Below, piece after piece: positions 7,759 through 12,291 of a DNA stretch of 12,291 nt. Numbering within the stretch: position 1 is the stretch's first letter; each line of letters begins with the position of its first letter. A program made the translations under genes and the position numbers. The DNA lies in contig MNXL01000194.1 of the NCBI GenBank assembly GCA_001871755.1, positions 1-12,291 on the forward strand, read 5' to 3'. Source of the stretch: Anaerolineae bacterium CG2_30_64_16. Lineage in GTDB: Bacteria > Chloroflexota > Anaerolineae > CG2-30-64-16. Under the pieces are notes generated by a model. The model had not been told where the DNA came from, did not search any database, and was given only the letters and a program-made list of their open reading frames with translations.

Positions 7759-7771
7759 CTGGATTGCCCTA

Positions 7772-8083
7772 CTACGGGTGGCAATCAGGCCAGTCGTAAC
7801 ATTGGCACCACCACCAGCAACAAGGGCTCGGGCATCGACTGCACGCTGCAGGGTAGGGATTGTAACAACAGTGATGGATCGTCGTGGAACACGTCAAGTA
7901 CCCGCTCGCGCAATAGCACGTGCCCTGCCATTGGGTGCAATCGAAGTAGGCGTAAGTATCTTCCGGCTGCGGCGGAGCTGCCTGCGCAAATGGCGCCACA
8001 AAGGAACCCACTGCCACCAGAAACGAGGCCACCAGCATCACGGCCAGGATACCAGTCAGCCACTCCTGTCGCTTCATCGCCAT
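7772..8083 (-). CDS. Exported cysteine- and tryptophan-rich small protein
   Basis: Encodes 103 residues (ATG 8083; ATG 8077 also possible), with GGAGGGAGGTGA directly upstream. Residues 1-35 form a Sec signal peptide: KR near the start, a long hydrophobic core and FAQA followed by APP, a good cleavage site after A35. The mature part (about 68 residues) has 13 cysteines: C49, C56, C58, C65, C72, C73, C81, C84, C88, C89, C93, C95 and C101. It also has W52, W90-W92 and W98, and almost no charged residues. Elements such as CYCASGYLTC and HCC recall the disulfide-rich light chain of methylamine dehydrogenase, and the MauD-like gene upstream fits that, but the protein is much shorter and the likeness is my reading, not a proven homology. 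Other options are a bacteriocin-like peptide, a metal-binding protein or a modified peptide. It is probably folded outside the membrane with disulfides. The odd number of Cys leaves one free, paired between chains or modified. Confidence 0.75.
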   Translation of the reverse strand: MAMKRQEWLTGILAVMLVASFLVAVGSFVAPFAQAAPPQPEDTYAYFDCTQWQGTCYCASGYLTCSTTIHHCCYNPYPAACSRCPSPCCWWWCQCYDWPDCHP

Positions 8084-8110
8084 TCACCTCCCTCCACTGG
8101 GATTTCTCAA

Positions 8111-8163
8111 TCATCTCAACGGACACTTCACCACTTCATTCGTGCATACCATTACCTCCTTTT
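8111..8163 (-). other. Strong ribosome site with only tiny reading frames, upstream of the Cys-rich gene
   Basis: Minus strand AAAAGGAGG (8163-8155) is as good a ribosome site as any in the window, yet leads to no real gene. An ATG 7 nt later (8147) opens a three-codon frame (MHE), and an ATG 2 nt later (8152) opens a 13-codon frame with two Cys, ending at 8111. It may be a leader peptide or standby site for the gene starting at 8083, or chance. Confidence 0.3.
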
Positions 8164-8208
8164 GCCATTCTCCACCAGCCTCTATCAATTAGATGAACGT
8201 TGCTTTCA

Positions 8209-8655
8209 TCAAGACTCGCCTCGTTTGCCAGACACAAGACTGACTAGTCCTATGACGGCCAAGAAAGCCCCGGAATGAGCCAGGAGTGAGTTAGGCAACA
8301 AATAAGCCAACAGTCTCATTGGTTCCGGTACTGAAAAGGCTGAATACGCAGTAACTGCAAATATCGGATATAAGGTAAGAAGCAATCCCACTATCAACAA
8401 TATCGAAGCAACCGGTCTGCTCCTATCACCCCTAAAGATCACTAACCAGGATAGCGCTAACAAGGATCCGGCGATCAACAAATTCGCTCCAATCCATAGC
8501 CAATAATGTGGTACAGAATTGAGTGTCTGCGCTGCCATTTTCCTTTGCACTTCGAGCCAACGATCAAGGCCGTAGGCTATGACCAATACGCCCACCATCC
8601 CCGTCAACGGGATTGCCTTTGCCGATATGTGCTTCTGGGTAGTATTCATCTTCAT
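8209..8655 (-). CDS. Four-helix membrane protein of unknown function
   Basis: Encodes 148 residues from the ATG at 8655, chosen because AAGGAG lies 6 nt upstream and overlaps the end of the redoxin gene. A GTG at 8670 would place the ribosome site inside the gene. Hydrophobic segments lie at about 14-30, 52-74, 82-106 and 124-143. Short polar stretches (DRWLEVQRK, FRGDRSRP, SVPEPM) separate them. There is no cysteine at all, so it is not a DsbB- or VKOR-like thiol oxidase and does not match MauE by that criterion. I recognise no family. Its position between the thioredoxin-like gene and the Cys-rich peptide, and its tight coupling to the former, suggest a membrane partner of this system, perhaps a scaffold, immunity or transport subunit. 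That is inference from context. Confidence 0.75.
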   Translation of the reverse strand: MKMNTTQKHISAKAIPLTGMVGVLVIAYGLDRWLEVQRKMAAQTLNSVPHYWLWIGANLLIAGSLLALSWLVIFRGDRSRPVASILLIVGLLLTLYPIFAVTAYSAFSVPEPMRLLAYLLPNSLLAHSGAFLAVIGLVSLVSGKRGES

Positions 8656-8666
8656 CGAAATCTCCT

Positions 8667-9230
8667 TCACTTTCCGGCAGCTGCCACCAACGCCTCCAGT
8701 TGCTCCGGTGTATTGGCGAAGCCCGCGTTGGCGATCATGCCCTCCTGGTCTATCACGTAGAAGAACGGCGTCCCTGGTATCTGGTATTCCCTGACCACCG
8801 CATCGTCCCAGGCCAGCACGGGAAAGTCAAAGCCTTGTTCTTCCACCAGTTGCCGGTTCTCGTCCGCCGTGCCGTGGGAGATCATCACCGTCTGTATGCC
8901 CTCTTCGCGCTCGCTGAAGGTCTGCAGATGCGGCCACATCTCGGTACAAGCCGGGCATTGAGTGGAGGAAAAGACAAGTAACACCCATTGGCCAGCAAAG
9001 TCGTTCAGCGAGACCTTCTGACCGGCTGTGGCGGTCAGGGTGAAGGCAGGCGCTTGCGTCCCGATATCCAACCCTTGTGGTCCCCTCATCGCTCGCAAAG
9101 GCTCCAACGCCGTCAACACTTCCCCCCGCAACTGGTTCATGTGGATGAACAGGCCCACAATGGCCACCATCAACAGAATGACCACCCCCATCAACATTAG
9201 CAGCGGTACCTGTGTCCTGGACTCGCTCAT
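8667..9230 (-). CDS. Membrane-anchored thioredoxin-like protein (TlpA/MauD type)
   Basis: Encodes 187 residues; the ATG at 9230 follows AGGAGGGAAA. A single N-terminal helix (about 9-30) anchors it with the rest outside the cell membrane. The redoxin fold starts at GTQAPAFTLT (58-66). The active site is C92-P-A-C95 in SSTQCPACTEMWP, and the cis-proline is in GTPFFYVID (P155). The pattern of a CPxC site after an F-S-S/P-T stretch, with an N-terminal anchor, resembles MauD, the accessory protein for disulfides of the methylamine dehydrogenase light chain. TlpA/ResA-like reductases are the alternative. The gene lies in the minus-strand operon 11 bases before the four-helix protein and one gene further from the Cys-rich peptide, the natural substrate. 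Both active-site cysteines are present. Confidence 0.88.
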   Translation of the reverse strand: MSESRTQVPLLMLMGVVILLMVAIVGLFIHMNQLRGEVLTALEPLRAMRGPQGLDIGTQAPAFTLTATAGQKVSLNDFAGQWVLLVFSSTQCPACTEMWPHLQTFSEREEGIQTVMISHGTADENRQLVEEQGFDFPVLAWDDAVVREYQIPGTPFFYVIDQEGMIANAGFANTPEQLEALVAAAGK

Positions 9231-9283
9231 TTTCCCTCCTCGCGTCCCAGCCTAAGCTAGCCACCAGCCGGGCCTATCCTGTG

Positions 9284-9437
9284 GTTCGACAGGTACATCC
9301 CGAGCGCAGTCGAGGGGGGCTCACCAACCGCACTGCCGAAGGGCCTGTCCTGAGGTCTCTCCTGAGCTTGTCGAAGGGCCTGCCGAAGGGCCTGTCCTGA
9401 GCCTGCCGAAGGGCCTGTCCTGAGCCTGCCGAAGGGC
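9284..9437. repeat. Cluster of CCTGAGC..CGAAGGG dispersed repeat units, with 23-bp tandem part
   Basis: The 207-bp gap between the ATPase and redoxin genes is filled by variants of the well-known intergenic repeat built on TTCGACAAGCTCAGGA / TCCTGAGCTTGTCGAA. From 9379 a 23-bp unit is repeated exactly twice (9379-9401, 9402-9424) and then partly up to the ATPase stop codon. Earlier variants lie at 9284-9316 and 9333-9378. It seems to be an inserted, expanding repeat inside the operon. Confidence 0.7.
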
Positions 9438-10184
9438 TCATCCGATGCCCAGGCGTGCCCAAATGGCCTCCAGACTCCGCTCCCCACCCAGGCAGCTCTG
9501 GTCCACGATGACCCCATCCTTGAGGAAGTAGACCTGGTCGGCGAAGGCGGCGACGCGCGGGCTGTGCGTCACCAGCACCACAGTGTGCTTCCGCTCGTCA
9601 CACACCTGCCGCAGCAGTTCCATCACTTCATCGCCCGCCCGCGTATCCAGGTTGCCCGTAGGCTCGTCTACCAGCATAACTTCCGGCCCATTCACCAGCG
9701 CCCGCGCGATGGCCACCCGCTGTTGCTCCCCGCCGGAGAGTTGCGCTGGCAGGTGGTGGGCACGTTCTGCCAACCCCACCGCGTCCAGCAACTCGCGGGC
9801 GCGTGCCTCCAGGTCGAACTTGCACTGACGGCGGTAGGGGATCAGTGGCAGCATCACGTTCTCCAGCGCCGAGAGAATCGGCACCAGGTTGAATAGTTGG
9901 AAGATGAAACCGATCTCCGCGCGACGGAAATCGGCCAGCGCGTCGCCCCGCAACGTGCTCACGTCCACGCCATCCACCACCACCCGCCCGGCGGTGGGCG
10001 CGTCCAGCGTGCCGAGCAGGTTGAGCAGCGTGGACTTGCCGGAGCCCGAAGGCCCCATGACGGCTACGAACTCCCCCCGCTCAACCGAGAGATCCACCCC
10101 GTCCAGCGCGCGCACCTCCGCCCCGTCGCTGTAGACTTTGGTCAGCCCTTCCGTCACGATCATGGCCTCGGTCAGTTCACTCAT
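9438..10184 (-). CDS. ABC transporter ATP-binding protein (LolD/MacB family)
   Basis: Encodes 248 residues, typical length for this family. All key motifs are intact: Walker A GPSGSGKST (44-52), Q-loop Q96 in FIFQLFNL, signature LSGGEQQRVAIARAL (149-163), Walker B VMLVDEPTGNLD (169-180) and the H-loop H207. The PTGNLD sequence and Q-F-N-L after the Q-loop are typical of the MacB/LolD branch, which drives FtsX-type permeases. The ATG at 10184 is preceded by AAAGGAGG 5 nt upstream, and the gap to the PadR stop is only 15 bases, so the two are co-transcribed. The only FtsX-type permease in the window is the one at 5043-7697, three genes further on. The 23-bp repeat touches its stop codon, but the C-terminus looks normal. 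Confidence 0.95.
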   Translation of the reverse strand: MSELTEAMIVTEGLTKVYSDGAEVRALDGVDLSVERGEFVAVMGPSGSGKSTLLNLLGTLDAPTAGRVVVDGVDVSTLRGDALADFRRAEIGFIFQLFNLVPILSALENVMLPLIPYRRQCKFDLEARARELLDAVGLAERAHHLPAQLSGGEQQRVAIARALVNGPEVMLVDEPTGNLDTRAGDEVMELLRQVCDERKHTVVLVTHSPRVAAFADQVYFLKDGVIVDQSCLGGERSLEAIWARLGIG

Positions 10185-10199
10185 TCCATCCTCCTTTAC

Positions 10200-10799
10200 T
10201 CAAGACGTCTCATCCGGCTGGCTGCGTTTGGGCGGACGCCCGCGCGGCCGGCTGACATGCTGGGGCAGAGGCGTATGGCGCAATTCATCCAGTCGGACCT
10301 CGCACATATCCAGCCAGTGCAGGTCGGCCTCCAGGTGCATGATGGCGCCTTCCAGCAACAGCAGCCAGGGGAGTTCGCTCACAGGATCGGCTTCGGCGCG
10401 CATACGGGTCAACTCGTGCATCTCGCTGAGCAGTTCTCGCCGCTGGATCTGCAGCACGTCGGCCGGCGGCATCAGGCCGGAGAAGAGGCTGAGCATGAGT
10501 TTGGCGTAGAAGTCGTCGCGCAGGCGGTAAGTGCGGGACAGCGGCTGGCGATACCAGCGCTCCAGTTCCACCCTCCCATCCTGGGTCAGACTGTAAGGGG
10601 TGCGCTCTGCTGCTTCGTCCACCGACATGGACTGACGCACGACCAGGCCGTCCCGTTCTAGCCGCGAGAGTGTGCTGTAAATCTGGCCGGTGTTGATCGT
10701 CCAGTGGTCGCCCAGAGCGGCTTCCATCCACTTGCGCAGCTCGTAGCCGTAGGTGGGGGTATGGTTGAGCAGGGCTAACAGGGCGTATCTGACAGTCAT
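10200..10799 (-). CDS. PadR family transcriptional regulator
   Basis: Encodes 199 residues. The N-terminal winged helix is typical of PadR: YALLALLNHTPTYGYELRKW, then TGQIYSTLSRLERDGLV and YSLTQDGRVELERW (to about residue 85). A helical C-terminal dimerisation part follows (about 95-175), and the tail ends in a basic SRPRGRPPKR patch that might add DNA contacts. The ATG at 10799 has GGAGAG just upstream. PadR proteins usually repress their own operon and an ABC transporter, releasing DNA when a drug, peptide or phenolic ligand binds. As first gene of the operon and directly ahead of the ABC ATPase, it most likely senses the transported compound or envelope stress. The ligand is unknown. Confidence 0.95.
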   Translation of the reverse strand: MTVRYALLALLNHTPTYGYELRKWMEAALGDHWTINTGQIYSTLSRLERDGLVVRQSMSVDEAAERTPYSLTQDGRVELERWYRQPLSRTYRLRDDFYAKLMLSLFSGLMPPADVLQIQRRELLSEMHELTRMRAEADPVSELPWLLLLEGAIMHLEADLHWLDMCEVRLDELRHTPLPQHVSRPRGRPPKRSQPDETS

Positions 10800-10815
10800 G
10801 GCCTCTCCAGGAAAT

Positions 10816-10855
10816 GTATACTGGCTATCTATTTCTTAAAACAAGTATATACCGG
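10816..10855. promoter_or_regulatory. Candidate PadR operator over the promoter
   Basis: TATACT (10817-10822) and AGTATA (10844-10849) are an inverted pair with 21 bases between. TATACTGG (10817-10824) and TATACCGG (10848-10855) are also near-identical direct words. One half overlaps the -10 box, the other the early leader. This placement fits autorepression by PadR; the exact site is inferred. Confidence 0.4.
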
Positions 10856-10872
10856 ATATGCATTTTTGTCAA
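10844..10872 (-). promoter_or_regulatory. Sigma-70-type promoter of the padR-ABC-redoxin-peptide operon
   Basis: On the minus strand TTGACA (10872-10867), a 17-nt spacer and TATACT (10849-10844) make a near-consensus promoter. The expected start is near 10837, giving a 5' leader of about 38 nt before the PadR ATG. No other promoter of similar quality was seen down to the permease. Confidence 0.75.
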
Positions 10873-10891
10873 GCCGTAGACATCCCCATGG

Positions 10892-11035
10892 GCCTATCGC
10901 AAGGCCGCCTGGACGATAGATGAGTGGCCGGAGAGCGTAGCCGAGATCTATCGCGGCCGTGGCGAGGCTGGCCTGGTCGCGCTGCCAGGAGTTGGGGAAA
11001 GCCTGGCTGGAGAGATAGCCGGCTGGGCGCAATGA
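10892..11035 (+). pseudogene. DNA polymerase X (PolX) N-terminal remnant
   Basis: The frame 10892-11035 reads AYRKAAWTIDEWPESVAEIY, then RGRGEAGLVALPGVGESLAG and EIAGWAQ before TGA. This matches the start of bacterial PolX proteins: the A-Y-R-x-A-A helix and the helix-hairpin-helix LPGVGxSxAxxI that binds DNA. Full PolX is about 570 residues. Only about 47 remain and an in-frame TAG at 10877 blocks any start. It is a dead fragment on the opposite strand to its neighbours. Unplaced sequence runs from 11036 to the antitoxin stop at 11097. Confidence 0.65.
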
Positions 11036-11096
11036 CGACAGTAGGAATTGTGTTGTCCCCACATTCTCATCAATCCCAAAGGCGGCCCGTTGGCAC

Positions 11097-11426
11097 TCAT
11101 TCCGACGCGGCGATCTCTGCCAGCAATGCGCGGATTTCCTCCCGCGCTTCGTTGGGTGTGGTCTGATCCAAAGCAATGCCGCGACGTCGCAATTCGTCCA
11201 TCATGTCATAAAGGGAAAGGCCGGCTTCAAGCGCAGCCCGCTCCAGCGAGATTTGGTCCCGCAGGTAACGGGCCACCGCCTGATCTAGCTTCCAGCGGCG
11301 GACCCCCTCGATCAAGTATTTGCGCACCACATCTGTCTTGCGCAAAGCCTCCTGCTTAGCAATCATCTCGATTTCCTGTTCCAGACCGGAGGCGATGCGC
11401 AGGCTAAGTTGGGTTGTTTGAGTCAT
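11097..11426 (-). CDS. UPF0175-type antitoxin with N-terminal ribbon-helix-helix-like part
   Basis: Encodes 109 residues from the ATG at 11426, chosen because GAGG is 6 nt upstream; a longer frame to 11501 runs through the neighbour's coding sequence. Residues 4-45 (TQLSLRI strand, then two helices ending RKTDVVRKYLIEGVRRW) look like a ribbon-helix-helix DNA-binding unit. Residues 50-86 (ARYLRDQISLERAALEAGLS, LYDMMDELRRRGI) match the UPF0175 helix-turn-helix core. UPF0175 proteins are antitoxins of DUF3368 PIN toxins. The start codon lies 23 nt inside the end of that toxin gene, so translation is coupled. In the usual arrangement the antitoxin comes first; here it comes second. Confidence 0.75.
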   Translation of the reverse strand: MTQTTQLSLRIASGLEQEIEMIAKQEALRKTDVVRKYLIEGVRRWKLDQAVARYLRDQISLERAALEAGLSLYDMMDELRRRGIALDQTTPNEAREEIRALLAEIAASE

Positions 11427-11973
11427 CTTCCACCTCTTGAAGATTGAGTTGATCTGCGATTTCCTCGGCCAGGTCTTCCCGCTCCAGCAATGTTGCTGCA
11501 TCCATGCCGGTCAACACGGCCAAATCGCGCAACAAGCGCTTGAATTCAGCAAATGAAACGTGGCGACGCAGAAGAGACAAGAACAACACGTCGGCCGCCT
11601 GTATGGTCCGTACCCCCTGCGCGGACGCCGCTCGTCGCGCCTTTTTATCGTGCAATAACGCTCTGAGATGGCGCTGCATCGCGCAGGCAATGACTTCACA
11701 CTCGCCCTGCCCCAAACGCGGCTCTGAGCCCAGTTCATCGGCCAGTTGAATCTCCGGGGCTGTCAACTCCAGAGGCACGACTGTTTGCCGTTGGATGGCT
11801 TCCACAATGCGCTGAGCATCTGGTCGTCCATGGCGCTGGCCCATTTCTACCGTTTCTCGATAGACTGCGGGTGGAATGGCCACCGGCCCAACTGCCTGGG
11901 CGAGAAATGCCAACTGATCCATCTTGGCCAGGTAGATGAGGGGAGAAGCATCGCCGACAACAGCAACCTTCAT
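11404..11973 (-). CDS. DUF3368 PIN-domain toxin (putative ribonuclease)
   Basis: Encodes 189 residues from the ATG at 11973 (AGGA 6 nt upstream). An ATG one codon earlier (11976) is possible, but the longer frame to 12174 uses TTG and has no family likeness. PIN features are visible: VGDASPLIYLAK with D8, PPAVYRE with E40, LGQGECEVIACA with E91 and LLHDKKARRAA with D109, the four acidic metal ligands of a Mg-dependent RNase. IQAADVLFLSLL follows and the C-terminal 35 residues are acidic. DUF3368 proteins pair with UPF0175 antitoxins, and the partner overlaps its 3' end. The acidic C-terminal tail overlaps the antitoxin start region. Catalytic residues look complete, so it may be active. Confidence 0.8.
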   Translation of the reverse strand: MKVAVVGDASPLIYLAKMDQLAFLAQAVGPVAIPPAVYRETVEMGQRHGRPDAQRIVEAIQRQTVVPLELTAPEIQLADELGSEPRLGQGECEVIACAMQRHLRALLHDKKARRAASAQGVRTIQAADVLFLSLLRRHVSFAEFKRLLRDLAVLTGMDAATLLEREDLAEEIADQLNLQEVEDDSNNPT

Positions 11974-11976
11974 CAT

Positions 11977-12230
11977 AGTTCCTAACCCGGACAAGCCGGA
12001 ACCAAAAAGACGACAGCCGCCACTCCCAAAATCCTTGCACAAAAAACAGGAATTTCGGGGGTCAGGCACTATGGCATCAACATGGTTATCACTGTCTGCT
12101 CCCGCCTTGTAGCCAACCCCGACAGATGAACAGAGAGGCTCGGCCGATCCTGAGATCGGGACAGATAGGTACAATTCATATCATACAACTGCAGTGTAAT
12201 GCATTGTAATACAGGTTCTTCGAGAAGTCA
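11977..12230. other. Non-coding stretch upstream of the PIN toxin gene, with repeated TGTAATnCA-like words
   Basis: No credible gene is seen. At 12170-12213 there are four related words: TACAATTCA (12170), TACAACTGCA (12184), TGTAATGCA (12195) and TGTAATACA (12205). The last two are spaced 10 bp apart, one helical turn, with palindrome ACTGCAGT at 12188-12195. This looks like an operator for a ribbon-helix-helix regulator, possibly the antitoxin. A short hairpin CCGATC-ctga-GATCGG is at 12144-12159. No convincing promoter was identified. Confidence 0.35.
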
Positions 12231-12291
12231 AATGGCCGATAGCTGATAGCTGATAGCGGATGGCGGATGGCGGATGGCGGATGGCTGATAG
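12231..12291. repeat. Heptanucleotide tandem array GATRGCK, running off the window
   Basis: From 12238 seven full 7-bp units follow without interruption (gatagct x2, gatagcg, gatggcg x3, gatggct) and an eighth starts at 12287. A degenerate unit precedes at 12231. The block order of the two variants shows local spread. Heptamer arrays of this sort are intergenic in several bacterial groups; total length is unknown. Confidence 0.85.

Noticed and set aside
7646..8278. 210-codon open frame on the + strand opposite the Cys-rich gene
   Set aside because: No ribosome site and low-complexity composition. The minus strand has a signal peptide, strong ribosome site and operon context.
9897..10661. 254-codon open frame on the + strand
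   Set aside because: It crosses the ABC ATPase and PadR genes antisense and has no family likeness.
12040..12075. Possible insertion-sequence end near TTTCGGGGGTCAGGCACTAT
   Set aside because: The word looks like those seen near transposase genes, but no transposase frame or matching inverted end is visible in the window.
12144..12159. CCGATC-ctga-GATCGG hairpin
   Set aside because: A 6-bp stem without a T-run on either side; not supported as a terminator.
12231..12291. Possible CRISPR-like array
   Set aside because: Units are 7 bp and contiguous with no spacers, so it is a simple tandem repeat.

Overview
The window reads as a GC-rich, gene-dense chromosomal segment of an uncultured or environmental Chloroflexota bacterium (Anaerolineae/Caldilineae-like). 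This is an inference from gene content. The clues are RHS proteins with Pro-Thr linkers and a DNRLRE-type domain, a single-chain RNase J, a DinB-type fragment, a UPF0175/DUF3368 pair, and dispersed CCTGAGC..CGAAGGG intergenic repeats. No rRNA, tRNA, CRISPR array or intact insertion sequence was seen.

Left part (1-2703, + strand): the C-terminal end of an RHS protein that enters from the left, with its own variable tail. A small three-helix membrane protein follows and may be its immunity partner. Next comes a broken second RHS gene whose 348-bp core duplicates the first one without indels and stops abruptly at base 2703. RNase J (2730-4373, minus) follows. It has a textbook -35/-10 promoter and a roughly 195-nt leader with a 5'-end stem and a terminator-like hairpin inside it.

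Middle (4683-5040, + strand): two short gene remnants, a C-terminal tail of unknown but cyclase-like type and the N-terminus of a DinB-like protein.

Main system (5043-10872, minus strand): a probable six-gene operon. It runs from a PadR regulator with a strong promoter and possible operator, to an ABC ATPase, a membrane-anchored MauD/TlpA-like thioredoxin with CPAC, a four-helix membrane protein, an exported 103-residue peptide with 13 cysteines and five tryptophans, and an 884-residue FtsX/MacB-type permease. The thiol-redox gene and the peptide gene lie between the two halves of the transporter. This suggests one functional unit for making, folding and moving (or resisting) a Cys-rich exported peptide. 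It is the most interesting content here.

Right part: a PolX N-terminal remnant on the + strand (10892-11035). It is followed by a DUF3368 PIN-domain toxin gene overlapping a downstream UPF0175-type antitoxin gene (minus strand, toxin first). The end is a non-coding stretch with repeated TGTAATnCA-type words and a GATRGCK heptamer tandem array running off the window.
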